Assembly: GCF_016545825.1 (NCBI RefSeq)
Contig: NC_052616.1
Coordinates: 9,114,001-9,178,000, forward strand
DNA length: 64,000 bases
Reading direction: 5' to 3'
Origin: Eucalyptus grandis
Taxonomy: Eukaryota; Streptophyta; Magnoliopsida; Myrtales; Myrtaceae
The translations under genes and the position numbers were made by a program. Positions 1 through 11,312 of this stretch are shown one piece after another. Numbering within the stretch: the first letter of the stretch is position 1; every line of letters starts with the position of its first letter. Below the pieces are notes generated by a model. That model ran no database searches, was not told the DNA's origin, and worked only from the letters and a program-made list of their open reading frames with translations.

Positions 1-80
1 TTCAATGATCGTTTCAAGATAGATTATTAGCTGCACATTGGAAACAGGTAAATCGTCTTCCGCCAACTTGATTTCTAACA
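1..80 (+). repeat. 3' end of the Copia-1 5' LTR
   Basis: The LTR is assigned because it ends in AACA directly before a primer-binding site, with one base between. The rest lies outside the window, so LTR length and divergence cannot be judged. Confidence 0.6.
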
Positions 81-81
81 T

Positions 82-93
82 TGGTATCAGAGT
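82..93 (+). other. Copia-1 primer-binding site
   Basis: TGGTATCAGAGT matches the usual plant copia primer site TGGTATCAGAGC, complementary to the 3' end of initiator Met tRNA, at 11 of 12 bases. Confidence 0.85.
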
Positions 94-1570
94 CAGGTCA
101 TGATTTCTGCTTTGCTTTCATCGAATTTTCTCGTTTATCACTTGATATCGGGATCAAAAGAATAAAATCTATTATGTTTGGATGTTTATTGCTCAGAATT
201 ACTATATGAATCGTAAAAAACGAACCGGAGCGAAGAATGGGTTCGGGTCGCGTACACCCGTACGGTTTTGGCCAAATTTTGAAATATTTTTTTGGCCAAA
301 ATCAATTTTCAAATATATAAGGTAAAAGTACTTGTCAAGATGAAGTCCAACGGTGGGTTGAGCATTGCTGAATGAGGTCGGACGTGCCCACACGTGTGGC
401 TAGAAGCCGCGGCACGTTGGTGCCACGCACTCAAAGCACTGGGAAAGCCAATGCGTGAGCGTCACGCGCGCCTTGGCAAAGCGACGCATGCTAATGCCAT
501 GGATGACGTCATCTAACAATCGATAACCGCTGGGATGATGTCACCACTGGCGGCAGTTGGCCGGCCAGTCATCGGTCGACGACCCGAGTGGAGACCCGAC
601 TCGAGGCCCGACCCGTGACTCAACCCGTTGACCCGACCCGACCGGTGACTGGTCAACCGATCGAACCGGATAGCCGATCGGACCGGTTAGCGGAACCGGT
701 GGTCAAACCAGTCAGACTGATCAACAGTTGGACCGGTCAATCGGTCCGGCGGTCGAACCGATCACCGGTTGGACCGGCCAAGAGCCTGTACGGCTCGTTG
801 GCGCGTGTGCCACACACTCAAGCAGCGCATGTGAGCGCATGGGAGCTCCGATTGGAGTGTGGTCAACAACGTTTGGTTCGTATGGTTGAGCTCTAGACTT
901 TGGTTTAATTATTTTGTATTTTTGAATTTTATAAATGTATGAAAATGTGTAGGAAACCTTAAGTACGCGTATTTTTGGGGGTTTAATGCGTAATTCATTT
1001 TTTTTTAGCTTGTATTTTTGTAATTTTAGGAAATACAGTAGCTAACCTATATGAAAATGATGTCATATATGCTGTGTAGAGCTTATTTCGATGGTAACAT
1101 GTATATAGTTTAATATACTTGCAGTTTTCTAGTTCCAAGAAAATTCGAATAATGGTAAGAAATCTTTGTTTTTCTGTTACATGTTGAATTACGATTTTGA
1201 TTATAGTTACAATATAATTATTTTTTGTACATTGATTCACATCATGCTATGTTTTTGTGTTAATGGAAAAATGTAGAAATTACATGAGATCATGTAATTA
1301 TTTTTCTTAGTGGGAGTTCGTAGATTGGTAGAATTCGAAAGAGTTCTCACTTAGAACTTACAATGTGCGTAAATTAAACTAATTAATAATAATATAACAA
1401 TTATACATAGGAGCTGATTGGGAACATAGTGAACTTTCATTTCTGTGTCTTTTGTTGAATTATCATTAATTTAGTTTGTCTTTGTTACAAATTAAATATG
1501 TGTGTTATTATGAAAAATATGCTAGTATTGATTCTGCATTTATTATGTCAATGTGTTATAGCAATTGATT
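94..1570 (+). other. Copia-1 leader, with an ACCGG-rich stretch
   Basis: This is the stretch between primer site and gag. Positions 540-830 are GC-rich and built from many irregular copies of ACCGGT, GACCGG and GACCCG, so they can pair with themselves extensively. The rest (900-1570) is AT-rich. The 102-residue open frame at 588-896 follows the low-complexity repeat and is not a credible protein. No other gene was seen. Confidence 0.5.
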
Positions 1571-4492
1571 ATGGCTTCGGCATCCAAGACCATTGTGGCT
1601 GACCTCAATAAGGTTGAGAAACTAAACGGTGACAATTATAATATTTGGCACCGAAAGTTTCAATACATTCTTAAGGAGTAAGAGGTTTTGGAAACCCTCA
1701 ACCACACCATGGATGAACTTGAGCATAGAACTTCAGCTTAACACAGGAGAGATCTAGAAACTTATCAAGCTTGGAAAAGGAAAAATAGCATTGCTCGCAT
1801 CACGTTGCTGAGTTGTATGCAAGATGATCTTATGTGTGAGTTTGAAAGTTATGATAAAGCTTAAGCTATGTGGGTTGCCTTGAAAGATAAGTTTATGGGT
1901 ACATCTGCCACTAATTGTGGCAAGATGGGTCACTTTGTGTGTCTAGCAGGAAAAGCAACTAAAAAATCATTCAGTAAAGGGATTAGAGCTGAATTTCCAT
2001 TGCAACTCATACATTCTAACATTTGTGGTCCTTTGAATGTGAGGGTAAGGCATGAAGTCTCATATTTCATCACTTTCATAGATGACTTCACGCGTTTCGA
2101 TTATGTCTTTCTGATCTCCTATAAGTCAAAAGCATTAGATTATTTTAGACGATATATAGCGATGGTAGAGAATCAGTTGAACAAAACAATAAAAGCATTG
2201 AGAACCGATCGCAGACGTGAGTATCTATTGAAGCAATTCAAGGCTCTTTGTGATGAAAAAGAGATTGTATGACAATTGACTATTCCTAGTACTCCACAAC
2301 AAAATAGGGTAGCTGATAGAAGAAATAGAACCCTATTAGAAATGGTTAGATCTATGATGGCGCAAGCAAATTTACCTATCTCCTATTGAGGAGATACGTT
2401 ATTGACTGTTGCCTATATACATAACCGAGCGCCCTTAAAATCGGTCACTTCTACCCCTTATGAATTATGGATTAGTAGGAAACCAGACTTAAGTAGTCTA
2501 CGTTAATGTGGATGTGCAGCTAATGTTCATGATTATTACCACAATAGAGGAAAGAAATGTATCTTTATAAGATATTCTGAGCACTCCAAAGAGTACGTGT
2601 TCATAGGTGAACAAACTGATGGAAGTGTGACTGAAATGGAGTCATGATATGTCATGTTCTTGGAAAACGATTTTTCTAGTAGAGGTGAAATTGATAAAAA
2701 TTTCCAATTATATGAGATGTGAGATCCTAATAACACACCCACTGATGTTGTAGAGGGAAATGAATATTTACCTCAACATGCAAGGCCTAGTGGGAGTGTT
2801 GCATCATTTGGTGAACTGAATTCAAGAGAAATTCAGTTGTGTATAAATATTCATCATCATCGTTTTGAGATTGAAGGGGAAGCATTTATGATTGCTCAGA
2901 AAGACGATGTCGAGCCTAAAACTGTTCAAAAAGCTCTCTCATCCTTTGATAAGGAAAAATGGAGAAAATTTTTGGAAGATGAAATGAAGTCAATGAGGGC
3001 AAATCATGTCTAGGACTTAGTTGATCTACTACCTAATTGTAAGGCCATTGGAAACAAATTGGTCTTTAAGATTAAGTGAAGGGTGGATGAATCCATTGAA
3101 AAGTATAAGACTCGCCTTGTGGCGAAAAATTATACTCAACAAGAGGGTATATATTATAAAGAAATTTTTTCACCAGCTGTAAGATTTGCCTCAATACGCT
3201 TTATTCTAACCATCGCTGCACATTTGGACCTTAAATTATATCAAATTGATGTAAACACGGCATTTCTCAATGGAGAACTAGATAAGGAAATCTATATGAA
3301 ACAACCAATAAGTTTCATAACTAAAGGTCAAGAGCATAAAGTTTGCAAACTTCATCGCTCAATATATGGCCTTAAGCAATAATCTAGATAGTGGTATCTT
3401 TGTTTTCATCGAGTCATAACAACTTTTGATTTCGTGATGATCGAAGAAGATCACTGTGTATATGTCAAGCGGTCCGAAGATAAGTTTGTGATTTTATCAT
3501 TTTATGTGGACGATATTCTATTGGGTGGAAATGACAAGATTTTGGTTATCACAAAAAAAGAATGGTTATCCTCCAATTTTAAAATGAATGACATGGGAGA
3601 AACTGCTTATATATTAGGAGTTAAAATCGAAAGAGATCGATCAAGGAAACTCCTTGCTTTATCACAAGAGTCTTATATAATGAAGATTCTTAAGCGTTTC
3701 AATATGCAACATTGTAATCTCATTGATATCCATATCATGCAAGGTGAAGGCCTAAGTATTGAGATATGTCCTAAGACTCTAGAAGAAATTAAAATGATGG
3801 AAACTGTTCATTATGTTAGTGCAGTCGGAAGTTTGATGTATACTATGATGTGTACTCAACCCGACATATATTATGCCGTGGGATTGGTGAGCCAATATCA
3901 ATCAAATCCCGATCAAGCACACTGAAAAGCAGTGAAGAGAATCATGAGATACTTGAAAGGTACCATGAACTATCGACTTTATTACTAAGGAAATGATTTA
4001 AGCTTATTAGGCTACTCATATGCTGATTGGGGTGGAGACCTAGATAAGCTTAAATCGACTTTTGGATATGCATTCTTACTCAATGGAGATGCAATTTCTT
4101 GGAATAGCAAGAAATAGACATGCATAGCCTTGTCTATGATGGAGGCAGAATTTATTGCATGTTTTGCCATAATGTAAGAAGCAATATGGCTAAAACGTTT
4201 CTTCGAAAATTTAGCCACTATCACTAAGGTTCCAAGACCGGTAATAGTTTATTGCGATAGTCAAGCAGCCTTTACCTATGTGAAAGATTCCAAGTATCAT
4301 GGAAGGACAAAACACATTGACATAAAGAATAATTTCATAAGAGATATAATAGCGTAGAAAGAAATAATCCTACAATACATTCCAACTAATAGAATGGTTG
4401 CTAATCCATTTACGAAGGCTATTTCTAGAAACATATTTTTAACCCACGGGATGTCACTAGGATTACGTAGAATGTTATACATGTTATTGTAG
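1571..4492 (+). pseudogene. Broken copia gag-pol polyprotein
   Basis: Translation starts at ATG 1571 with a gag N-terminus (the block KLNGDNYNIWHRKFQYI is typical of copia gag). Stops follow at several places. At about 1914-1950 half of a zinc knuckle (CGKMGHF) joins directly to the CLAGK motif in front of the integrase, so the protease region between them is deleted. Integrase follows (GPLNVR...SYFITFIDDF, about 1946-2510), then reverse transcriptase (about 3000-3930, with NTAFLNG and YVDD), then RNase H (about 3990-4400). It ends at TAG 4490-4492. Many in-frame stops mean that no functional polyprotein can be made. Confidence 0.88.
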
Positions 4493-5671
4493 AGGATCAT
4501 TGATTTATATATATGTGAACATATATATTATACTTATTTGTTTATTAGTGACTTAATGTTTTATCAATAAGTACAAATTCATTATGAGACTAGCACAAGC
4601 ACACATATATTATTGGAAAATATGTCAGCGGGTAATTATTGGTTCACTCACATGAGTAATCGCCTCAAGTGTTATAATTAGTACATTGAGATGAGACATT
4701 ATGTACAAATAAATGCTAAAGAGCAAGTCTAGTACATAAAATACGTTGCCTTAATTGGAGTCAAGATAAGGTATGTGATTTGTTTATAATAAGATCGAAC
4801 ATGATAGTCCCACAATCATGTATACCTGTAAGATGCTGGATGCGAGTATTTAATTGCACGCTATAGAAAGCAAGCTGATATAGCACTCGGGCTAAACATG
4901 AATATGTGAGAAGCACGTGACTATGTTTAGGTTAAGATCCGTGTAATTGATATATTTAATAAATGACATACGCTCTTATAAAAAGAGAAATCCACTATAG
5001 GATGTAATTTATATTACATATGCATTGTACAACCGACAATGGAAGATGAGTGAAATAATCTCTATTTACTCATTGTGTGAGCACTTGAGGTAATTTATAA
5101 TTTACCTCATTTTGTGCCCTATATTACTTCTGATTATGTTCTCGAAGTGAAAGATCAATGTTGCTACTTTAGCATGTTGCCGGCAGTCATGAATAGATAT
5201 GGCTTTATGGGACGTGTCTAGGAAAGTAGTTAGTCATGAAATGGAGAGGGACATGATCACATGTATTTACTAGGAAGACTTTTGTTGTTTATCACATGGA
5301 CCACCACCTCGCAGATGGTATTTCTCTCCCTCACGGGGGAGGAGTCGACCAATTATATTGTTTTTGTCCCCTAGGTTGTAGATATAATTATAAATACATG
5401 GTGTTTTGAGAATGATCAAGTATAGCCTTTAAGGGATAAATATACTTGGATTGATGTAACAAAACATATGTCTGGGGCACTGTGAGACATTGAATTTTTC
5501 GGGATTGTAGCCATTATGTCATCCCTAATAGATGCATAATTTGAGCTCCCAAGTGTAGGTGTAATAACCGGTCGCACGGCTTACTTGTCAATATGAATTG
5601 TTTTGTAAAGTTGATGAATATTGAATGTCTTATATTCTTGATAGAGCGTTACCAAGCCCATCATGTCCGAA
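4493..5671. other. Non-coding, possible Copia-1 3' remnant
   Basis: AT-rich sequence without a credible gene. A TATA-like TATAAATA occurs near 5390 and could be an LTR promoter remnant, but no repeat of the left LTR was recognised. The stretch ends exactly where the LEA_2 fragment begins. Confidence 0.35.
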
Positions 5672-6063
5672 TGGGAGCCTCCCCCTCATTCGATATGAGC
5701 TTTGTCACTCCAGTTAGAATTAAAAGTACAAACTAGGGTCCCTTCAAGTATGATGTTTCCACCATGAACTTCATCTATGGGGGTGTCCAAGTTGGACAAG
5801 CAATCATTCCCAAGAGCAAAGCCAACTTCATGAGCACTAAGAAGATCAATGTGAAGGTGACTTTGAACTCTACTAATTTGCCTAGTGATTCAAATCTTGG
5901 GAGCAATTTGAGCTCTAAGATTATAAACTTGAACAGTCAAGGTGAGTTCAAAGGAAAAATCAGAGTGATGTTCATGTTCAAGAAGAGGAAGACCTCTCAA
6001 ATGAATTGCACCATGGCCATCAACACCACGACAAAGGCAGTCCAATCCTTGTTGTGCAAATGA
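5672..6063 (+). pseudogene. 5'-truncated LEA_2 pseudogene (array member L0)
   Basis: The frame starting at 5674 aligns without gaps to the C-terminal two thirds of the LEA_2 genes downstream, from the ASPSFDMSF block to the C-terminal LLCK. The N-terminal third, including the charged head and membrane anchor, is absent. The conserved Trp of TNWGPFKYD is a TAG stop (5734-5736), a single-base change from TGG. An ATG-initiated frame of 99 codons remains from 5764 but lacks the anchor. Sequence upstream of 5672 is unrelated to the gene. This is the first and oldest-looking member of the same-strand LEA_2 series. Confidence 0.9.
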
Positions 6064-6411
6064 AAATGAGCATGGGGATCGTGTGAAATGTGAAATTATG
6101 ATTTTCTGCTCTATTATTCTTTTGCAATTTATTTCATTCTTTTTGTACATATTGCTTATTGTTGTGTGAGAATTTTTTTCGGCTAGTTTTTGGTGGACCA
6201 TAGTTGTGCAGTAGTTGATCATTTGATATATCTATGCATTTTATTTTTTCATCTTATAGATGAAAAGATGTGTGTAAATATACAAATTAACAAAAAAAAA
6301 CTTACAAATTTATTGACGGAGATGGGATCAATTTGTAAATTCATCAAAAAGATGCATAGCGGTCATGTTATAAATTCAGCTTAGTTGAACCTTACAATGA
6401 GTTCATGGCAG
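6064..6411. other. Non-coding spacer after L0
   Basis: AT-rich former 3' flank of the LEA_2 fragment. A short run of A occurs at 6291-6300. No gene seen. Confidence 0.5.
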
Positions 6412-6882
6412 TGTCACGCTCGTGAGGTTCCCATGACTAAGAGATTGTACATTTTCGAGGAAGACCTCTCTAGATTGTTAGGGTTCCGCAAGAGCTTCCG
6501 AAGTTCCAAGGGCGAGCAATACAATAAATACGTCGAGATCTAGAACTCTCTCGGCATAAATATTGATAGTTGGTAGGTTAGGAGATGCAATCCCATGCGC
6601 CAAATCGAAGTACGATCAATGATTGTAATCTAAGGGCCTCAAGTATAAGAAATGGTGCCCTCCCCCTCATTTGTATCCATCCAACCATTCAGTAATCTAA
6701 AGCTCCTTCCTCTCTTCCAAAGCTTCTCTCTCTAAAAACTTTCTTCCTCTACAATCCGGATGAACGAGCGAGTGAGTGATCAATCCGAGCAAGGCTTGGC
6801 TTAGGCGCCCCGACGATCTAAGCAATATCAAAAGAGCCTAAGTCACCACACGGTCACAATCCAAAACGATCAGCCCGTGACA
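6412..6882 (+). repeat. 5' LTR of the gypsy-type element
   Basis: 471 bases starting TGTCACGCTCGTGAGG and ending CCCGTGACA. It aligns over its length with 8988-9460, with many substitutions and small indels, so the insertion is not recent. Confidence 0.88.
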
Positions 6883-6884
6883 AG

Positions 6885-6896
6885 TGTTATTAGAGC
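6885..6896 (+). other. Primer-binding site of the gypsy-type element
   Basis: TGTTATTAGAGC sits two bases inside the 5' LTR and matches the initiator Met tRNA primer site at 10 of 12 bases. Confidence 0.7.
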
Positions 6897-6947
6897 AAGA
6901 AAAGAGATCCATTTCAAGAGATCGAGGAGCACCACCTGTTCAAGAGA

Positions 6948-7970
6948 ATGTCAAGCCAAGAAGTTGTTATAGATAGAGAGGCCATCCAAGTCAAGGAGAC
7001 CACCAAGAGAAGAGAAGCCTCAATGGACGCCGTAGCCACACTCAATGAGAAGCTCGTGAAGGTAAGGAGTGCCATTGCTAAGTTCATGAAAGGACTTGAC
7101 GATGTGAGAGACCACATCATGGAAGTTGAGGTCTTGCTCCATGAAGACTTCACAAACAATATCAACCAAGATACGGCCTTGTTGCACAACAAGGACGAAG
7201 CCCTTGAAGTGTCGATCAACTTTCTGAGGGAACAAGTCAAAGTGATTGAGGAAGAGAATCCTTGTAGGAATGAGGTCAAAGCCATGAAGGCGGAGATCTA
7301 AGAGCTCAAGACCAAGCTCGCCCCATGCAAGATGAGTATCGTGAATGCAATGATGCCCACACAAGTAGTGCCCAAGCTAGAGGTACCGAAGCCCAAAGAA
7401 CTCAAAGGCAACTGATCCGCCAAGGAGGTGGACAACTTTGTATGGAGCATGGAGTAGGACTTTGGCCCATCAACATCCAAGATGAAATGATCAAGGTAAG
7501 AACCGCTTCAATGTTCCTCACGATACCGCAAATGCTTTGGTGGCGTAATAGGTGCGACGAGACAAAGCGCGGTGCTAATCTCGTGAACACATGGGAAGAC
7601 TTCTTGAAGGAGTTCTAAGACTACTTCTTCCTTGAGTTTGCTCAGCAAGAAGCCCATAGCAAGCTCCATCGCCTCGAACAAAGAGGGACGATCTAAGAGT
7701 ACATGAAGGAATTCACTAGCTCAAACTCCAAATACACAATCTTGGAGAGGAGGAGGCCCTCAAAGTGTTTATGGATGGACTCAAGCCATGGGTGCAACTC
7801 GAGCTTAAACGTTGGGACATGAAGAGTCTCACGAGAGCACTAAGCGTGGCCAAGTCCCTTGTCGACTTCACCAAAGTTGACTCATCAAAGAACCAAGCAA
7901 GGGATTAAAGGTCAAATGGACAATCCGAGAACGAAGGTGGAGACCCTCCCCGTGCGCCAAAAGATCAAGG
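6948..7970 (+). pseudogene. gag-like protein remnant of the gypsy-type element
   Basis: An ATG at 6948 opens 117 codons of charged, helix-rich sequence with coiled-coil character, ending in a stop at 7299-7301. The same frame and neighbouring frames continue with LKGN.SAKEVDNFVWSME, a block typical of the plant gypsy retrotransposon gag domain, broken by stops and frameshifts to about 7970. The product would be the capsid-like protein of the element. It cannot be made full length from this copy. Confidence 0.7.
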
Positions 7971-8034
7971 CTGCCAAGTCAAGACATAAGGGGAGAAGGA
8001 GCATATAACTGTCCTTCCAAAAGGGTCGACCCCA

Positions 8035-8733
8035 GTGGACTACACCACGAGTAAGTTCAATCAACCCCCGCCATCTCCTAAATTCATTTGCAAAGGTCAA
8101 CGTTGGACCCAAAAATGCCCAATGAAGGTTAAGATCAACACTCTCCTCACCATAGAAGAGGAGGAGGAGGAGGAGTCCAAAGAAGAAAAGTGGCAAATTC
8201 TACTTGGAACCATGAAATATGTCAATGCCATTCAAGCCTAGTCGCCATCCGAAAAGAAGGAAACTACCTTAAACACGGACATGTTCTTTGTGGAGATCGA
8301 GGTATGTGGGTGAGTCCTACACGCCTTGGTTGACACAAGCACTTCGAACATGTTCATGTCCACCAAGGTAGCTAAAGCCTTAGGACTTCACATGAAGCCA
8401 AATGGGAAATTGTTCAAGGCCATCAACTTGAACAGACTTGCAAGCATAGGAACAACTCCCAACATGGATGTCCGAATTAGAGGATGGAAGGGCAAGCTCT
8501 CCTTCGAGATAATCCCCCTCGATGACTATGATCTCATTTTGGGCATGCAATTCTTTCATAGTGTGAGGTCCATGATCAACATGAGGACCAAGACCATTAT
8601 GATCCTTGATCCCACAATGCATGGCGATGATCCCCATGATGAAAGGAGCGATCAACACCAAGACCATTGCCATAATCTGACACCTCGATGGAAGTCTGAA
8701 GACCGAGAAGCACATGACCAATCACAACCATAG
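8035..8733 (+). pseudogene. Zinc knuckle and retropepsin remnant
   Basis: At about 8080-8120 the frame reads FICKGQRWTQKCP, a zinc knuckle in which the first Cys and the His are replaced. A run of Glu follows. A TGA at 8311-8313 is followed by ALVDTSTSNMF (8323-8355), the retropepsin active-site region with DTS in place of the usual DTG. Downstream FEIIPLDDYDLILGMQFF fits the second half of the retropepsin fold. The frame then stops at 8731-8733. No RT follows before the right LTR. Confidence 0.75.
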
Positions 8734-8975
8734 CCGCCATCCTTGGAGAAGCTAACGGTAGGATTGGATCCTCCTACTTCAATTCACAACATGCCAATCC
8801 AAGTGCTCTTCCCTGAGGTTGGGTGCTTGCTACGTGCCATGCTCGAGCTGAAGTTGGAGTAATATTGTCCACCATTCAAGAGGCTTAGAACCAAGTGAAA
8901 TCAAAATAAGAGGGCTTGAGCTCATGCCAAGAAGAATGCTCTCTAAGCCGAGACCAACGAGGGTGTCGCCGAATG

Positions 8976-8987
8976 GATGGGGGAGAA
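8976..8987 (+). other. Polypurine tract of the gypsy-type element
   Basis: GATGGGGGAGAA lies directly before the right LTR, as expected for the plus-strand primer. Confidence 0.7.
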
Positions 8988-9460
8988 TGTCACGACCGCG
9001 AGGTTCCCATGACTAAAGGACCATGCATTTTTTAGGAAGACTTCAAGGCGGGCAATACAGTAATTGCGATAAGAGCTGAACTTTCTTGGCATAAATGTCG
9101 GTAGTTTGTAGGTTAAGAGATGCAATCTCGTTCGCCGAATCAATGTACGATCAATGATTGTAATTTGAGAGCCTCAAGTATAAAAAGAGGTGTTCTCCCC
9201 CTCATTTGTATCCATCTAACCATTCAATAATTTAAAGCTCCTTCCTCTCTTCCATCCATCTAACCATTCAATAATTTAAAGCTCCTTCCTCTCTTCCAGA
9301 GCTTCTCTTTCTATAAACTTTCTCCCTCTACGATTTGGGTAAACAGCGAGTGAGTGATCAATACGAGTAAAGCTTGGCTTAAGTGCCCCGACAATCCAAG
9401 TGATCCCAAAAGAGTCTAAGTCGCTGCACGGTCACGATCCCAAACGATCGGCCTGTGACA
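8988..9460 (+). repeat. 3' LTR of the gypsy-type element
   Basis: 473 bases starting TGTCACGACCGCGAGG and ending CTGTGACA. It carries a private 44-base tandem duplication (9211-9254 and 9255-9298) that the 5' LTR lacks. Flanking 5-mers (GGCAG left, TCAAT right) do not match, so no target duplication was identified. Confidence 0.88.
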
Positions 9461-11051
9461 TCAATCTATCAAAAAGAAAATTCTTTAAGTGATTTTCATG
9501 AGTCGTATTTTGGGCCTAAAAAATGCTAATGATTTTGTTAATTGCCAGGCAGTCTTTTGAAATTGTAATATTTCTAACCCCTTTTCATTATCGAAGTCAA
9601 AATGTGATCATGATACTATGATAACTCTCTTGATAGTGTCCCCTTCATAATCATTAATTTTTCTTTGTAATGATTTCTTTCCATAAAATATAAATTGAAG
9701 AATGAGATTATTTTACGAAAAATATTTTTTGTAGTACTTCAAACCTAAAAAATGTTAATGATTTTGCTAATTGCATGGCACTCTGTGTGAAATACTAGTA
9801 GTCAAAAAGTGATTGTGATACTATGATAACTCCCTCCATGGTGTCCCCTTCATAATCATTAATTTTTCTGTGTGACAATATTTTTCTTATAAAATATAAA
9901 TTCAATGATTAGATTATTTTATGAAAAATGAATTATTTGAAAAATACTTTCCTAAAAATGATTGTTAGTATCATTCAGAAAAAATAATTAATAGAAATTG
10001 TTATCAATATTTAAAATATATAAATATTTACGTTGAAAATGAATATATTTTTCATTTATTCAATTATTTGAAAGATAAAAACAATCTTTATTAAAAAGGT
10101 ATTTTCAAAACTGTTGAATTTCTGGCAAGTGCCTGGCTAAGGTGAAAGCAGGTCATAATCGCAATGAGTGTGATGCAGACTTTTTACCTTCGTAAAAGAG
10201 AGTTTACATTTGCTCCATTTCACGGTAGCTTTTTGACTTGACTCACTTTGCGTTCATATGTGCGCGGAAGAATTTAGCAAGAAGATAGGAAAAGTGAAGG
10301 TGATATTTAGTATGGGAATTCAGGAAAGGCAAAACGGTATAATCCTCTCTTTTGATATATTTGGAAAATGAGGTAAAAGGGAGGAAATGAAAATTTGGGA
10401 AGGAAACGATGAGAAATTATAATAATAAAAAAATTATAAAAAGAAACTTTGTGAGAGGAGAGATGAGAGATAAAATTTTGAAGTTCTTGGGAAGCCTTAT
10501 GGGACTAATGCCAAAGACTTAAGTGCGAAATAATGTAATCCTAGACGTAAACAGAGAAACTTGAAAATATTGGACATGAGATTTTCTGCTCTTATAAAAA
10601 TTTTAAAGTATGTGTAATCCTTAAACTATAAAAAAAAAAAAAAAATACTTAAAAGTTTAGGTTTCATATCAAACAAATTAAAAGTTTAATAATAACACTG
10701 CATAGTAGACCTAAGTCCATAGATCATTGTGTCATTTTTCTTTATTATAATATTTAAAAAAAACCATATTTATGCAGGGTCAAGCTGAACATGAGACACG
10801 CTTTGAAAGTTCATAACCTCCTAAGTGGGGCTTGCTCTTCTTCGTCCAATCGGTCGTCCTCCGGTGGCGACGTGGCTGAAAATGTACGGTACTGATCTTT
10901 GAGAGGACTCTCGGAATCGAAACGTCTATTTGACCGAGAGAGGCCAAAGAAAGGAACCTAAAAAAATCCTATCAGCCGAGGACGAAATTCACCTTAAAAG
11001 ACAAGGCATCTCTCTCGTTGGCGACTCTTTTTTTCTCCGTAAACTCGCGTC
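9461..11051. other. AT-rich spacer upstream of L1
   Basis: No gene seen. A diverged tandem duplication with a period of about 205 bases lies at 9517-9890. Both halves contain CCTTCATAATCATTAATTTT preceded by GATAACTC, at about 9619 and 9824. An A-run is at 10630-10645. Confidence 0.5.
9517..9890. repeat. Diverged tandem duplication, about 205-base unit
   Basis: The two halves share GATTTTG(T/C)TAATTGC near the start and the GTGTCCCCTTCATAATC block later. Spacing between matching blocks is about 205-225 bases. Indels make the borders approximate. Confidence 0.65.
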
Positions 11052-11200
11052 CATCTAGAAGTGAACATTCCAACGTATGACAGACGCGCTTAACCCAGTA
11101 GTCCAGATTCCAATTTCCACGAAGGTGATCTGGTCTCACATCCGCTCTCCCTCGTTCGACACACATTTGTCTGACCTCCGAGCAACTTTACATATAAAAA
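11052..11200 (+). promoter_or_regulatory. Promoter of L1: shared CTAGAA box and TATA box
   Basis: CATCTAGAAGTGAACATTCC at 11052-11071 is the L1 copy of a box found at a similar place before L2-L6. A GACGCG follows shortly after it. The TATA box TATAAAAA is at 11193-11200, 113 bases before the ATG. Confidence 0.6.
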
Positions 11201-11312
11201 CCTCAAACTGACCCCCCACACTTCTTCAAATCCAACCATCATTCCTATCCAATCTGGAGAAAAATTTAGCCAGAACCTCTAATTAGTTACAGGGTTTTCC
11301 AAGACATTGGGG

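Larger units (their letters stand above)
1..4492 (+). mobile_element. Degenerate Ty1-copia LTR retrotransposon (Copia-1)
   Basis: The window opens in the last bases of a 5' LTR (1-80). A primer-binding site for initiator Met tRNA follows at 82-93, then a long leader, and then gag, integrase, reverse transcriptase and RNase H in the copia order. Every coding part is broken by stops. The integrase-before-RT order and the YVDD box (3503-3514) place it in Ty1-copia. No match to the 80 LTR bases was found between 4493 and 5660, so the 3' LTR is lost, truncated or too diverged to see by eye. The element is clearly dead and old. Confidence 0.9.
6412..9460 (+). mobile_element. Non-autonomous gypsy-type LTR element, gag-protease only
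   Basis: Two similar LTRs (6412-6882 and 8988-9460) begin TGTCACG and end in TGACA, and they enclose only about 2.1 kb. A primer site follows the left LTR and a purine tract precedes the right one. The interior holds a gag-like coiled-coil region, a degenerate zinc knuckle and a retropepsin-like domain. There is no sign of reverse transcriptase, RNase H or integrase. This matches the class of LTR elements with gag but no pol enzymes (TR-GAG), or a deletion derivative of a Ty3-gypsy element. The coding frames contain stops. Confidence 0.82.

Noticed and set aside
6407..9465. Target-site duplication of the gypsy-type element
   Set aside because: Flanks GGCAG and TCAAT do not match.
11052..11071. 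Promoter box as a true heat-shock element in all paralogues
   Set aside because: GAA-nn-TTC spacing is present in L1 and L2 but not kept in L3-L6, so only a shared box is claimed.
11307..11312. Start of L1 at 11307, and similar early starts for L4 (26781), L5 (31560) and the zinc-finger gene (62757)
   Set aside because: These are TTG or GTG codons; the next ATG agrees with the paralogues or family.
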